Shown: one piece after another, positions 34,572-44,423 of the stretch
Position numbering within the stretch: position 1 is the stretch's first letter
Layout: each line of letters opens with the position of its first letter
Assembly (NCBI GenBank): GCA_016929805.1
Contig: JAFGIB010000290.1
Coordinates: forward strand, 1-52,710
DNA length: 52,710 bases
Direction of reading: 5' to 3'
From: Deltaproteobacteria bacterium
GTDB taxonomy: Bacteria > Myxococcota_A > Polyangia > Polyangiales > JAFGIB01
Program-made: the position numbers and the translations under genes
Notes under the pieces: generated by a model
Database searches by the model: none
What the model was told of the DNA's origin: nothing
Seen by the model: the letters and a program-made list of their open reading frames with translations, nothing else

Positions 34572-36428
34572 CTAAGGATAGGTTTCATCGCGGGCGGTGA
34601 TAGAGTAGATCGAGCCGGAGTCGCTACCGCCCACGGGCGTTAGTTCGCAATCCACGTCCGCATCCTGGATCGCGATATCCACGACACGCCACATTTCCCC
34701 TGGTGTATCGAACCCTTGCAACGCGCTAAATTGTGGCTGGTCTTGCAGAGCGCGATCGGGCAATCCGCCGTAACTTCCTCGAAGCGCACCGTTGCAATAG
34801 ACGTTCACCAGTGGATGGGTTTCGATAGTCGGCAGTGGCACCCCGCTATCCGAAGTAATAGCGTCCGCCTTGATATTCGCGTAATACTCGACCATCACCC
34901 TGAACCTATCACCCGCTCGCGGATTATCGAGGTTAATGTTCTCGGTAACGTATTTCGACGCGGTCATATTTTTATTGTCGATATCGAGCCGGGGATTGGG
35001 ACAGTATTGCAGGAACTCGTGGTAGGCTTGATAGTTCGGCGCGTTTTCTCCGGTACAGCTTTCGAGATCAGTCGTGTTCTCGTAATCCCAAGGAGTATCA
35101 TCGCCGCGACAGGTTCTCTGATAGCAATCGGATTCTTCAAACCACGCAGCGGTGCCCGGTGTCCTGCCCAAATGCAGGTCGAGATCAACTCCTTCGCCGT
35201 TTCGCGTCGCGACATCTCCGGTTTTGTCCCAGCACAATTCCACGCGTAAGCCGGGAGCGCTGACGGACATAACCCAGGTACAACTAAAAGCGCTTTTGCC
35301 GTCTCTCTCTACCGTAAGCTTTACTTGGTACGCTCCGCTTAAGGAAAAGCTCACGATCGCGTTGCGTTGGTTCTCGCCCTCCAACTTGTAGCTCAAGGTT
35401 CCGCTCGAGGAGGTCGCGTTCGCGTCGATCGACTGAAAAAGCCTGTCGCAAGGCGAACCGGTAACCTCCCAGTGCCACTCGGTCGCGTCGTCTTTGTAGT
35501 AAAAATCCTCTCCGTTCAACCCATAGGTGGTAAAGGGCCGCGCTTTCGGCACCCGCGAATCGTCTCGCGTCGGACATTCGCCCTCGGGCACACAATCAGG
35601 AACCTCGTCGATACAACCGTTGCAGTCGTTATCCAGACCGTCGCATACCTCCTGGGAAGGCGATATGCTCTGCTCGCAGGGACCCCACCAAAAGGTAAAC
35701 TCCTGCACATACTGACAGACTTGGATACCGGACCTGCAAGCGCCTTGGCCGGCTCGGCTCGGCGGGCCTAAAAAGCAGGATTGGATCTTTCCGGCCACCT
35801 CGCAATCGCACTTCTCGTCCACCAGCCCGTCACAGTCGTTATCCAGACCGTCGCATAAACCGCCGACGTAACCTTCCTGGATATCCTCGAGACAACGCAC
35901 CGCGATCGGCGAACAAGAGTCTAAAGCTATCGGTCCGGCGTCACCCGGATCATACGCACCCTGACCGTCCTGCAGATCCGGAAAGGCCGTATCTTTTGAA
36001 ACATCGGGGACTATCGCGTCGAAGCCTCCCGCCTCCGGGAGTGGTGTATACGGCATCCTCGGGTTGAGATATCCGCAACCGATAAAGGTTCTCGGCCCGC
36101 AGGGCTCGGTTTTCAAATCATCGTCGCCCGCTTCTTCGATGTCCGGAACGCCGTCTCCGTCCGAGTCCTCATCCAGATAGTCCGGCGTACCGTCGTCATC
36201 GGTATCGCGCTCCTTACCCGTGCTATATACGCATGTGCTATCTTCAACTACACCCTCATGCTGATCACAGATAGTGTCGCAATCACAGTCTCTACAAACA
36301 TCCGTTTGCTGGCACGACTTTTCTTTCTCGTCGGCTTCGTCTTCTTTTTCCGCGCACCCCGAAGCGACCACCGCACACGCAGCGAGAACCGGCATCGCTA
36401 AACGAAGAAGGCTTCTTTTCCGTGTCAT
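34572..36428 (-). CDS. MopE-like cysteine-rich lipoprotein with calcium-binding repeats
   Basis: 618 residues from ATG at 36428, with GAGG upstream; an in-frame TTG five codons earlier is less likely. The lipobox is VASGC. Residues about 65-110 are a thrombospondin type 3-like calcium-binding stretch (DTDDDGTPDYLDEDSDGDG). Two MopE motifs follow (CDGLDNDCDGLVDEKC and CDGLDNDCNGCIDE), as in Myxococcota and Methylococcus surface proteins. The C-terminal half has beta-sandwich character (YQVKLTVERDGKSAFSC) and resembles PKD-type domains. It is probably an outer-surface, metal-binding protein. No catalytic motif was seen. Six Cys-rich modules suggest disulfide stabilisation. Confidence 0.82.
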   Translation of the reverse strand: MTRKRSLLRLAMPVLAACAVVASGCAEKEDEADEKEKSCQQTDVCRDCDCDTICDQHEGVVEDSTCVYSTGKERDTDDDGTPDYLDEDSDGDGVPDIEEAGDDDLKTEPCGPRTFIGCGYLNPRMPYTPLPEAGGFDAIVPDVSKDTAFPDLQDGQGAYDPGDAGPIALDSCSPIAVRCLEDIQEGYVGGLCDGLDNDCDGLVDEKCDCEVAGKIQSCFLGPPSRAGQGACRSGIQVCQYVQEFTFWWGPCEQSISPSQEVCDGLDNDCNGCIDEVPDCVPEGECPTRDDSRVPKARPFTTYGLNGEDFYYKDDATEWHWEVTGSPCDRLFQSIDANATSSSGTLSYKLEGENQRNAIVSFSLSGAYQVKLTVERDGKSAFSCTWVMSVSAPGLRVELCWDKTGDVATRNGEGVDLDLHLGRTPGTAAWFEESDCYQRTCRGDDTPWDYENTTDLESCTGENAPNYQAYHEFLQYCPNPRLDIDNKNMTASKYVTENINLDNPRAGDRFRVMVEYYANIKADAITSDSGVPLPTIETHPLVNVYCNGALRGSYGGLPDRALQDQPQFSALQGFDTPGEMWRVVDIAIQDADVDCELTPVGGSDSGSIYSITARDETYP

Positions 36429-36584
36429 CGTCGATCGCCTCAAGCTGTTTCAATAAGTAAATCGGTCGGTTCCACCTCTCGATGAAGGATTTGGAAGTAC
36501 GCAGGCGCGGAAAGGTGTACCGAGCGGCATACATCAGCGTTCATTTCTCGCCATCGCAGGTCGAGCGCAGACGGGACCGGCTCG

Positions 36585-37973
36585 TTATTCGGCTTGCATC
36601 GTTACCGGAACCACGTCGATCGCGCTCTCGGACTTATCGAGGATCAAGCGATAGACTCTGCCGTTGCGCGTGTCCAAGTCAGCGTCCGGAACCTCGTCGG
36701 ATAAATTAGTTACCACGATCAGCACCCTATCCGTTTCTCGAGTCAGCTCGAGCGCGAGATAGCTGTTCGGATCTCTTCTCGCCGGCACCGCCATCCTTCC
36801 GAGCTCTTGCCCCTCTTTGGACAACCTAATCGCGATCAGCGACCAGCGTCCCCCGTGCTCTCCGCGAAGCCATATCTTCAATTGAAGGGGAAATAGTGCT
36901 TGAGCGGTATCGACCATCGTATAGCCGCTGCCGTAGGTCTCTAAAGGTGGGTCCGAAACCGGTAGGTGTTTTGGTAACTGGGCGATCGAAATCGGACCGA
37001 GCACCGGCACCCGTCCATCTTCTCGTAGGGTTTTGAACGCGCAAAAAGGAGCACGGCGGCGGCGCGGCTCAGAACCGGCGAAATAGCGTGCAACCGCAAT
37101 ATCTTCCACGATTTCCACCAAAGAATCGCCGGCGTTTTTCAGCGCCTTATCTAACGCCTCCCAGAGGTCGGGAGAACCGCGCAGCCAGCGCTTATCCTCG
37201 CTCTTCTGCCTGGCGAATTGCCATAACTCGCGCAAGAACGTCCCACTTCCACCGTCTGCTCTTTCCGACAACGCGGCCAGGAATAAAGCGCCACCCTCGC
37301 CATATTCAAGCGAGTCGGTAATCCACCCCTGCCAGGGATTCTCTTGCTTCATTTCGACATCGTCGTCACAGCCGTAACGGCCGGAGATCAACCACGCGAC
37401 ATAGGCGCCGGTCGCGCGGCGCCAAGCCTCTGCTTCCGCCGGGTCCTGGCCGAGCAACACCGCTTGAACCAGCGCGGAGACGACGCACGCCTGCAATCGG
37501 TCTGAAGAGACGCTCGCGTCGACGACGGCGTATGTCGAGGCGCTGTCGAGCAACGACCAAGCGACCGGCGCATCGACGAACGCCCTGGTAGATAGCGCGC
37601 TTTGCGAGATCAGATAAAGGTCAAAAGAAGCGGTACCCCCGTATCCTCCGTCGGCGACCGGTTCGGGCCACCCGGTCTCGATGAGCAGCGTGTACGCTTG
37701 CTCGAGCGCGGCCAGGGTTTCGTGAACCCTTTTTTCCGAAACCGCGGGAGGCGCGTGTACACAAAGCGGATATCTTTCAGACTGCAGCATCCACCCCTGG
37801 TCATCGGGCCGCGACACTCGCTGCGGGTAGGGAACAGTCGGTCCTTTCCATCGTCCCTGACCGACCGCCCACTGTGCCCACATTTCGATCGGAGAGACTT
37901 GAGCTGTTGTTTTTGGTGTCGCGGTCAATAGCAAAAGCGCCACGACGACGATCGCCGTCTTGGTTTTTCCCAA
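36585..37973 (-). CDS. Secreted protein of unknown function
   Basis: 462 residues if it starts at the TTG at 37973, which has TTAGGG eight bases upstream and opens directly into a signal peptide (KTKTAIVVVALLLLTATPK, cleavage near TTAQ). The frame stays open up to an ATG at 38177, but the extra 68 residues look non-coding. The mature protein contains SFDLYLISQSALSTRAFVDA, then a region like the helical part of myxobacterial peptidase-like proteins, and ends in a beta domain (FPLQLKIWLRGEHGGRWSLI, LALELTRETDRVLIVVTNLS). I see no HExxH or other catalytic motif. The gene follows the MopE-like gene on the same strand but with 156 bp between them. Confidence 0.65.
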   Translation of the reverse strand: MGKTKTAIVVVALLLLTATPKTTAQVSPIEMWAQWAVGQGRWKGPTVPYPQRVSRPDDQGWMLQSERYPLCVHAPPAVSEKRVHETLAALEQAYTLLIETGWPEPVADGGYGGTASFDLYLISQSALSTRAFVDAPVAWSLLDSASTYAVVDASVSSDRLQACVVSALVQAVLLGQDPAEAEAWRRATGAYVAWLISGRYGCDDDVEMKQENPWQGWITDSLEYGEGGALFLAALSERADGGSGTFLRELWQFARQKSEDKRWLRGSPDLWEALDKALKNAGDSLVEIVEDIAVARYFAGSEPRRRRAPFCAFKTLREDGRVPVLGPISIAQLPKHLPVSDPPLETYGSGYTMVDTAQALFPLQLKIWLRGEHGGRWSLIAIRLSKEGQELGRMAVPARRDPNSYLALELTRETDRVLIVVTNLSDEVPDADLDTRNGRVYRLILDKSESAIDVVPVTMQAE

Positions 37974-38252
37974 CTGATGCCCTAAGCCGAACGCGCGACG
38001 ATGGGATCGATGACACAACGGTTTTGGCCGCTGATGCATGCCGCGCGCGCGTTTTATCGGCTGAGACGATTGCGGCGGTGTGAATGGCAGAGCACGGCAA
38101 CGGACTCGTATCTCCAAGCTACGCGGGTCGCGCGCTGACAAATCCTCTATAGCTTCGGTCTGATCCACCTGACCCATTCGACATAATTTCCGTTTGCGCT
38201 TAGGATTTGATACAAAAGGCTTTTAACAGCGAAAAGAAATTACAGGATAACC

Positions 38253-38804
38253 ATGTCGGAATCTCAATTCGATCCAAATCTTTTCTTTCAGTTCGACCTC
38301 GAGCGGGGAGAAGTGCGCGCGCGCGACGGCTCGCGGGTGCTGTTGCTTTCCCAAGATGTCCTGGGTCCGCTGATCGGCACCGCGGTTCGAAGCGGTGACC
38401 TAACGGCGGTCCGCGAATTGGGAAATCAGCTCGGTAGCTACGTTAAAGGTCACCTGGGCGAATCCGTTGAGGATAAATCGCCGGCGATTGTGCTCGGCAA
38501 TGTCGCCGACGTGTTAGCGCTTTACGGTTGGGGAAGGCTACGGGTCGAACAGTGGGGCAACGCGTTGGTGCTTCAGGTGGAAAAACTACCCCCTCTAGAC
38601 CAGGAAAATTTAGCTGTCGCAGCGCTGTTGGGCGGTGCCCTGTCAACGCTGTGCTCGCGCGAGGTCGCTTGCGTACCGGTTGGCAGCGACAATCGCTACT
38701 TGGTAGTTGACCCGAATATTGCCGAACGGGTGTGGGCGTGGTTTAAAGGCGGTAACGATATCGCTAGCATCGTTTCGAAACTGGTTGCTCCGGAGGGATC
38801 TTGA
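38253..38804 (+). CDS. Conserved-looking cytoplasmic protein of unknown function
   Basis: 183 residues, ATG with AGGAT six bases before it. No signal peptide or membrane helix. The N-terminal half is acidic; the C-terminal half has YGWGRLRVEQWGNALVLQVE and a compact alpha/beta pattern that reminds me distantly of V4R-type small-molecule or regulatory domains, though I do not claim that family. Its TGA stop overlaps the TTG start of the next gene by one base pair pattern (TTGA), so the two are translationally coupled and probably act together. Upstream of coaX, perhaps in one transcription unit. Confidence 0.7.
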   Translation: MSESQFDPNLFFQFDLERGEVRARDGSRVLLLSQDVLGPLIGTAVRSGDLTAVRELGNQLGSYVKGHLGESVEDKSPAIVLGNVADVLALYGWGRLRVEQWGNALVLQVEKLPPLDQENLAVAALLGGALSTLCSREVACVPVGSDNRYLVVDPNIAERVWAWFKGGNDIASIVSKLVAPEGS

Positions 38805-39352
38805 ACACTCAAGTCGAAAAGTTAGAAGAGCTCCTCGCTCGGGTTCAAAAAAACCGAGCCAAACCCCAAACTGCGCCCGCTGCGCGGCCGTTAGCCGCGG
38901 ACCGGCAGTTTGCGCGGGACTCGGCCGACAGCGTATTGGAGCGAGAGCGGATATTGCGGGAGAAGCGGTCCGAGGTGAAGCCGCAAGCGCTGTTCGATCT
39001 GGAGTCAACGCCCTCAGAAGCGGTTGGAGAACCCGAAATAACGCAGCCGCCCGACTCGATCGAAGAAGCTGCGCCGATGGGCGGTCCGATTCCGAAAAAA
39101 ACCGGTACGCCCCTTGAAGCGGCGGTCGAGAATCATATGGAATCGGCCGGCGTCGCGACCGCGGCGTCGTCAATGGACGAAATCGCCATCGAGGAGGTCA
39201 TGAATGATTCGGTTCAACCGATCGCGCTACCAACGGAGCCGATTGCAAAACCGATAAAGGCTGTTGCCGAAGTGGTAAGCAAACATCCGTCGATGCAAGA
39301 ATTGACCTTCGGGGTCTTGCTTAAAAGAACGCTCTCATTACGGCCTCGATAA
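38801..39352 (+). CDS. Low-complexity, probably disordered protein coupled to the preceding gene
   Basis: 183 residues from a TTG that overlaps the previous TGA (TTGA); the strong GGAGGGATC just before it supports this start. The N-terminus (TQVEKLEELLARVQKNRAK) could form a short coiled coil. Most of the rest is rich in Ala, Pro, Glu and Lys with no recognisable domain. The C-terminal segment ITEL-like (QELTFGVLLKRTLSLRPR) is hydrophobic and basic and might be a binding tail. Coupled expression suggests a partner or adaptor of the 38253 product. Function unknown. Confidence 0.62.
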   Translation: MNTQVEKLEELLARVQKNRAKPQTAPAARPLAADRQFARDSADSVLERERILREKRSEVKPQALFDLESTPSEAVGEPEITQPPDSIEEAAPMGGPIPKKTGTPLEAAVENHMESAGVATAASSMDEIAIEEVMNDSVQPIALPTEPIAKPIKAVAEVVSKHPSMQELTFGVLLKRTLSLRPR

Positions 39353-39497
39353 GCCGAGTGTAAGAGAGGGATAAAACAGGCCATCCGGTTCGAGATATAT
39401 CTGAGTTGCGACGGAGGATAAGCTCGGTCAAGCATACGACGATAAAAAAACCGTTCGACTAAGGTCGATGGCAACTTATTTAGCGCATTTGAGGCTC

Positions 39498-40262
39498 ATG
39501 CTTTTAGTTATTGATGTGGGAAATACGAATACTGTCCTCGGATTATATGACGGCTCCGAGCTGGTACGTCAGTTCCGTATCGAATCGACAATCGGACGGA
39601 CCAAGGACGAATTTCAATTGGTTCTAGTCAGCCTACTACAACTCGCCAAGGTGGATCCAAAATCCGTGAAGGCGAGCATTCTCGCGTCGGTCGTACCCGC
39701 GATTACGGACACCGTGGTACAAGCGGTTCGAATGGCTTTCGGTCTCGATATTCTCGTGGTTGGACCCGGGATCAAGACCGGCATGCCGATACTCTATGAA
39801 ATCCCCAAAGAAGTCGGTGCTGATAGGATAGTCAACGCGATCGCCGCGTATGAACGCGTTCGCGGCGGTGTCATCGTGGTGGATTTCGGCACCGCCACGA
39901 CCTTTGACTGTATTTCTCACCGAGGCGAATATTTGGGCGGTGTGATCGCTCCGGGCATTACGCTAAGCGCTGAAGCGCTCTTTTCTAAAGCGGCGAAACT
40001 ACCGCGCACGGAAATCGTCAAGCCGCCACGCGTGCTCGGTCGCAACACGATACACGCGATGCAATCAGGCATCATTTACGGCTATGTCTGTTTGGTCGAT
40101 GGAATGGTCGAACGCTTGATAAAAGAGATGGGCTATCCTTGCGCCACGCTGGCCACGGGCGGGTTGGCTTCGCTGATCCAATCGGAATCCAGCACCATCG
40201 AAGAGGTCATCGAATCGCTCACGCTCGAGGGTCTACGAATACTCTATGAACGGAACTGTTAG
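39498..40262 (+). CDS. coaX: Type III pantothenate kinase
   Basis: 254 residues from the ATG at 39498 (GAGG close upstream). A start ten codons earlier is possible but the family begins at [18 protein letters not shown]. Other motifs are [17 protein letters not shown]-like ([12 protein letters not shown]), [11 protein letters not shown], and [23 protein letters not shown]. The enzyme phosphorylates pantothenate, the first step of coenzyme A synthesis, with a monovalent cation. The next gene starts two bases after its stop, so they share a transcript. Confidence 0.94.
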   Translation: MLLVIDVGNTNTVLGLYDGSELVRQFRIESTIGRTKDEFQLVLVSLLQLAKVDPKSVKASILASVVPAITDTVVQAVRMAFGLDILVVGPGIKTGMPILYEIPKEVGADRIVNAIAAYERVRGGVIVVDFGTATTFDCISHRGEYLGGVIAPGITLSAEALFSKAAKLPRTEIVKPPRVLGRNTIHAMQSGIIYGYVCLVDGMVERLIKEMGYPCATLATGGLASLIQSESSTIEEVIESLTLEGLRILYERNC

Positions 40263-40264
40263 AT

Positions 40265-40468
40265 ATGGAATGTAAAAAGGACAAACATCTCGAAAGCTGT
40301 AACTGCAGCTATGAACCCTGCTCTCGAAAAGGCGTTTGTTGTGAATGCATCAGCTATCACCTCAAACAAAGAGAACTTCCCGCGTGTTGTTTTCCCAGCG
40401 ATGCGGAGCGCACCTACGACCGTTCTTTCGAGCATTTTTCGCGTTTGGTTTCGGCAAAAAAAATCTGA
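40265..40468 (+). CDS. DUF6485 family cysteine-rich protein
   Basis: 67 residues beginning two bases after the coaX stop. The Cys pattern [19 protein letters not shown], followed by [14 protein letters not shown] and [12 protein letters not shown], matches the small DUF6485 family, which is widespread in anaerobic and delta-type bacteria. Eight Cys residues and conserved His/Glu positions suggest a metal or Fe-S site, but the role is unknown. Its tight spacing with coaX suggests co-expression. Confidence 0.85.
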   Translation: MECKKDKHLESCNCSYEPCSRKGVCCECISYHLKQRELPACCFPSDAERTYDRSFEHFSRLVSAKKI

Positions 40469-40610
40469 CCCGATGACTCCGCGGCCGAGCGCGACGCGAT
40501 CTTTCCTGCGTGGGATAACGGTGCGACCAGATAATTAAGCGATCTATTCTAATTACGCGAAATTAGATTAGAAACGGCGATTATACACGGGGGAGCGATT
40601 ACGATTCCAT

Positions 40611-42254
40611 TTGCACTACGGTCACGCTATTGGTATCCCTATACCCGGTATGGGGATCAAACCCAATATCGAGGATGGCCTTCCCACTCACCGTCCTCTT
40701 CCATCAGTCGATTTGGCGTTATTGCCGCAAGAACGCCGCGCGCTGCGTATTCGCAATTCCGTGGGCGCTTCTTTCGTCTTGTTCGCTATCGGCAGCGGCG
40801 CCGCGCTATTTGTTTTTTCTGATGACCTACGCGACTTTGTCGCGGGGATAGTCTCGTCAAATCGCATCGACGAAAACGAGGTCGAGGCCAATCGATCTTC
40901 TCAACGCCCGAACGCGAGAAAAGCTGAAGCCACTTTGACGAATCAGAGCTCGCTGACGGATCCGGATCGTAGAGAGGCGCCGCTCGAACCGGAAAAAGAA
41001 CTTATCGCGGCTATGAAACCCGTTGTGCTCGAATCCAATCAAACAGCGATGACCGCCGACGCCTTCGATACCCCGGAAGGCTTACAACAAAGCGTAAAGC
41101 GTTTCGGAAAAGCGCGAGGTTTTCGCGACGCGCTGCTTTCCGCGGGCGCCTCGTCCGGCGAAGCAAACGAGCTGATCGAAGCGCTGACTTCGTTGGTCGA
41201 TTTTCGTCACTGTCAGCCGGAGCACGAACTGCTTTTCGAGCGTGATCAAACGCGGCGATTGGTGCGCTTCGAGTATCGCGTCGGCATTACCGAAATCTAT
41301 CGCGCGACGCGCGGCAAAGAGGGAAAGCTGGTCGGACGCGCGGTCGAAATACCGATCGATAAAAGCCGCCTCGCCAAAGGCGGCTATATCTCAAGATCGC
41401 TGCGACAAGCGCTTGAGACGGTGGGCTTGGGCGGCGGATTCGCCGGGGTATTCGTAGAGGCTTTTGAAGGGCATATCGACTTTAAAAAAGACGCGCGTGC
41501 CGGCGACAATTTCAAAGCGATCGTGGATCACGAGTACGTCAACGGAACCTTTATCGGCACGGGTACAGTACACGCGCTGGAGTATCATAGTCAACGTAAA
41601 GGAAAGCTGCTGGCCTTTTGGTACGAAGTTAAGAAAGGCAAGGGAGATTTCTACAGCGCACAAGGCCGAACGATGCAAGGGGGGTGGCTGCGCACGCCGG
41701 TTCAATACGATCATATATCATCTAAATTCAACCTTCGCCGCAAGCATCCTATCTTGAAGCGGGTCATCCCCCACTACGGCGTCGACTACGCGGCGGCGCC
41801 CGGAACGCCGGTAAAGGCGGCCGCGGACGGCAAGGTCAGCTTCGCGGGGTTTAAGGGGGCTAACGGAAATTTGGTGGTTCTCAATCACAACAACGGATTC
41901 CAGACTTTTTACGCGCATTTGCTGCGTATTGCTCGCGGCATACGTTTCGGCGTGTCGGTCGAGCAACGACAAGTCATCGGAAGCGTCGGCTCGACCGGAC
42001 GTTCCACCGGCCCTCACCTGCATTTCGCGATTAAACGCAACGGTAGGTTTCTCGATCCCGCAACTCAGCTCAACGGCCCCGGGAAACCACTGCCCGCGTC
42101 AGAGGAGTCTAAGTTTCGTCGCCTCAAACAGGCGCTCATCAACGAGCTCGAAAAGATACCGTTGGCCGCGGCACCGGAGGATTCCGAAATCTCACCGCCG
42201 CAAGAGGAAACGGAAGCCTTACCGCAAGGAAGCGAGTCACTGGACGTTTTTTAG
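40611..42254 (+). CDS. M23 family metallopeptidase (LytM), membrane-anchored
   Basis: 547 residues if it starts at the TTG at 40611. GGGGGAG lies about 15 bases away, rather far, and an ATG at 40650 is the alternative. One membrane helix lies at residues about 48-68 (VGASFVLFAIGSGAALFVF). Residues about 150-340 carry an OapA/M23-associated domain (GTVHALEYHSQRKGKLLAFW). The M23 domain has HYGVDYAAAPGTPVKAAADG (zinc His and Asp), HLHFAIKRNGRFLDPATQL (HxH) and FYAHLLRIARG. Such enzymes cleave peptidoglycan cross-links in the periplasm, or activate amidases when degenerate; here the zinc residues are all present. Lies downstream of coaX and upstream of trmO. Confidence 0.9.
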   Translation: MHYGHAIGIPIPGMGIKPNIEDGLPTHRPLPSVDLALLPQERRALRIRNSVGASFVLFAIGSGAALFVFSDDLRDFVAGIVSSNRIDENEVEANRSSQRPNARKAEATLTNQSSLTDPDRREAPLEPEKELIAAMKPVVLESNQTAMTADAFDTPEGLQQSVKRFGKARGFRDALLSAGASSGEANELIEALTSLVDFRHCQPEHELLFERDQTRRLVRFEYRVGITEIYRATRGKEGKLVGRAVEIPIDKSRLAKGGYISRSLRQALETVGLGGGFAGVFVEAFEGHIDFKKDARAGDNFKAIVDHEYVNGTFIGTGTVHALEYHSQRKGKLLAFWYEVKKGKGDFYSAQGRTMQGGWLRTPVQYDHISSKFNLRRKHPILKRVIPHYGVDYAAAPGTPVKAAADGKVSFAGFKGANGNLVVLNHNNGFQTFYAHLLRIARGIRFGVSVEQRQVIGSVGSTGRSTGPHLHFAIKRNGRFLDPATQLNGPGKPLPASEESKFRRLKQALINELEKIPLAAAPEDSEISPPQEETEALPQGSESLDVF

Positions 42255-42290
42255 CTTATTTACATTTCGTATTCGTATGGAGTTTCAAGC

Positions 42291-42752
42291 GTGAACGAGG
42301 TCGTATTTCATCCAATAGGCTATGTAAAAAGCCCGGAGAAACACAGCCGGCCCGGAAGTTTCAACCGGGTCGTCAGTCAGATCATTCTAAGCGAGCACCT
42401 GGCAGCCGCGTTGGAGGGGCTAAGCGAGTTCAGCCACGTCGAAGTCATCTATTTCATGCATCTATTAGAGCCGGGGCGCGGGTTCAAGCTCAAGGTCCGA
42501 CCGAGGGGTTTACCCGAGTTGGACGAAGTCGGGCTGTTCGCCACGCGCTCGCCGAACCGGCCGAACGGAATAGGTCTAACGCTCTGTGTGCTGTTGTCGA
42601 TCGAACGTCATATTTTAACCGTGAAGGGACTCGATGCGCTCGATGGCTCTCCGGTGATCGATATTAAAGGACCTGCTCGTAGTAACTATCTTCGTCGGGG
42701 CAAGATGAAGTTTCCCAAGTGGACCGAAGCCCTCGAGCGCATCGCCGATTGA
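42291..42752 (+). CDS. trmO: TrmO, tRNA m6t6A37 methyltransferase
   Basis: 153 residues, GTG start. The single-domain TsaA/TrmO fold is clear: FHPIGYVKSPEKHSRPG at the N-terminus, FSHVEVIYFMH, GLFATRSPNRPNGIGLT with the SAM/tRNA-contacting RxPNRPN loop, and LDALDGSPVIDIKG. The enzyme adds a methyl group to the N6 of t6A37 in tRNA-Thr. It is shorter than E. coli TrmO because it lacks the C-terminal domain, as in many bacteria and archaea. It follows the M23 gene by 36 bp. Confidence 0.93.
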   Translation: MNEVVFHPIGYVKSPEKHSRPGSFNRVVSQIILSEHLAAALEGLSEFSHVEVIYFMHLLEPGRGFKLKVRPRGLPELDEVGLFATRSPNRPNGIGLTLCVLLSIERHILTVKGLDALDGSPVIDIKGPARSNYLRRGKMKFPKWTEALERIAD

Positions 42753-43319
42753 ATACGTCCGTTAAGGCATAGTCTGATAGAGAAAAGCTTTCTACGACGT
42801 ATGCGAAACGATTTATTCATATTAATCGACGATAACGAAGACGGATCGATAGGGATAAAGGCAGTATGAAGTTTAAAAATGTCGCTTACCCGCTTATCGA
42901 TTCGGCGTTGCGCGGTTGGTACGAAATCCAGATTCTCCGTTTCATCCTAAAAATCATCGAATCGTCAGCAACTTCTCAAAAAATGGTAATAAAACGATTG
43001 CACGAGATTTCTCTCTTTGGTCGAAATGACGGGTGTTGCCACGTATGTCATCTCGACCGATGGGAGAGATCCCAAACAAACCACCATTTTTTTAGAAGTT
43101 ACGATCGCTACACACAAAAGAGCATAACAATATACGCATTCGCGTTGTGTACGTACTTTACGCATTGCATGAGTGCTGCTAACATAAAAGAAATTTGCCG
43201 CTTTTTCGCGTGGCATAACGGAATACGACGATTTTGTCTGCTGCTGTTCAAAAGCGATCAACGAGTGGGGTTGAGAGTGCTTTGCTCTCCATGTCCCCGG
43301 TTTAGATGGGAGAAGTATT
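42753..43319. other. Intergenic region between trmO and a secreted-protein gene
   Basis: About 570 bp. Besides the palindromic repeat at 43004-43071 it is AT-rich and without a supported gene. GGGAGAAG ends just before the GTG start at 43320. Confidence 0.4.
43004..43071. repeat. Short palindromic repeat (GTCATTTCGACC type)
   Basis: The left arm GAGATTTCTCTCTTTGGTC, continued by GAAATGAC, pairs with the right arm GTCATCTCGACCGATGGGAG, about 20 of 25 positions matching. Intergenic repeats of this GTCATTTCGACC...GAGAAATC kind are dispersed in several bacterial groups. A 158-codon open frame running through it is an artefact of the repeat. Confidence 0.7.
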
Positions 43320-44291
43320 GTGTCTATCAAGTGTTTTTTTAAAAACCTCCTTGCACTGCTGTTTTTATTTAGTGTCTCGGGAACAGCCGAAGCACAGGAT
43401 GCCAAAGTGGCTAGCGACGTAGCGTCGTACGGTGGCGTTTCGCGCGGCGAAGCGCGTTCCCTAGTCCGAAAGGTATCCGAGCAGATGCAGAAAGCCGCTA
43501 GCTCGATTGTAGGCTTGAACGACCCGATTCGCCGAGCGATGAGAATCGGGATGTTCGGTCAGGCGCCCACGCCGCAGCAAGACGCGGTAAACGACGCTAA
43601 AGCTCGCTTATACCTCTATTCGGGTTTGACCCAGCAGAGCCTTAAGGCTCTATTTCGGCCGGGCCCGGGAATGCTAGCGATTTGCACTCAGAGTCTTCAG
43701 ATTAGCGAAACGGAATGTGAAGCGCTGGTTGCAGCGTCGCTCCAAAAGCCGGTGAGGGAAGTTGCGAAGCTGTTAGAAAGCCACCCGGCCGTGATTCCAA
43801 TGCAACCGGTAACCGCCTCGCCGAACGGATACGCCACCGCGCGCCCCGTTCCACAAACCACCTACACGCCGCCAGCCCCAAAGCCGACCTACCAGCCGGC
43901 GCCAGTGGCTAAAAGCCCGGTCGTAACGACACCCGCTCCCGCCCCTCGCACGAAGTATACTCCGGACACACCTAACGTGGATACGGCTGCGGCCTATAAA
44001 GCGCGAAGGGAAAAATACTTGGCAAGCTTTAAACAAAAAAAGGAAGAGACGAAGAAGGCCAGGGAGGTTTCGAAAGCTTCGGAACCGGTCGTTACCCCTA
44101 CCAAGAATACCACCTCCGAGCCCGAGGTGTTTGAAACCCCGGAACAAGCGAAAACCTCTGCTCCAGCAGCCTCTTCTGCCTCTATAGCCAAGGAGACGGA
44201 TGAAAAACCCGAGCCGAAGGCAAAGCCTAAGCCCAAGGAGACCGACTCGTTTATCTCCGATCTCCTAGCCGATCCATTAGGTAAAAAGTAA
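43320..44291 (+). CDS. Secreted protein with Pro-rich and Lys/Glu-rich tail, function unknown
   Basis: 323 residues from a GTG with GGGAGAAG before it. A signal peptide (LLALLFLFSVSGTAEAQ, cleavage at AEA/Q) is followed by an alpha-helical domain to about residue 155 with two Cys (AICTQSLQISETECEALV) that may be bridged. Residues 160-215 are Pro/Thr-rich (PAPKPTYQPAPVA). The rest is Lys/Glu/Ala-rich (KYLASFKQKKEETKKAREVS), ending in SFISDLLADPLGKK. It is probably a periplasmic or surface protein with an extended tail crossing the peptidoglycan. I recognise no family. Confidence 0.75.
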   Translation: MSIKCFFKNLLALLFLFSVSGTAEAQDAKVASDVASYGGVSRGEARSLVRKVSEQMQKAASSIVGLNDPIRRAMRIGMFGQAPTPQQDAVNDAKARLYLYSGLTQQSLKALFRPGPGMLAICTQSLQISETECEALVAASLQKPVREVAKLLESHPAVIPMQPVTASPNGYATARPVPQTTYTPPAPKPTYQPAPVAKSPVVTTPAPAPRTKYTPDTPNVDTAAAYKARREKYLASFKQKKEETKKAREVSKASEPVVTPTKNTTSEPEVFETPEQAKTSAPAASSASIAKETDEKPEPKAKPKPKETDSFISDLLADPLGKK

Positions 44292-44330
44292 GCGCGGATA
44301 AGGGCCAACGGCGTCAATCGCGGCAATGCG

Positions 44331-44423
44331 GGTAAGCGTTCAGGCTCCAAACAACGCGGCGGCCAATTCACCTACAAAATCGAGCGCGCCCGCAGGACCG
44401 GCGATGAGTGCAATGACTGTACC
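44331..44423 (+). repeat. Family II repeat, half element
   Basis: GGTAAGCGTTCAGGCTCCAA leads into GGCGGCCAATTCACCTACAA and CGAGCGCGCCCGCAGGACCG, which matches the copy at 52582-52710 in order. It stops near the palindrome centre (ACTGTACC) and is followed directly by a family I end. Confidence 0.8.

Noticed and set aside
42866..43342. 158-codon open frame after trmO
   Set aside because: It reads through a palindromic intergenic repeat and overlaps the better-supported start at 43320.
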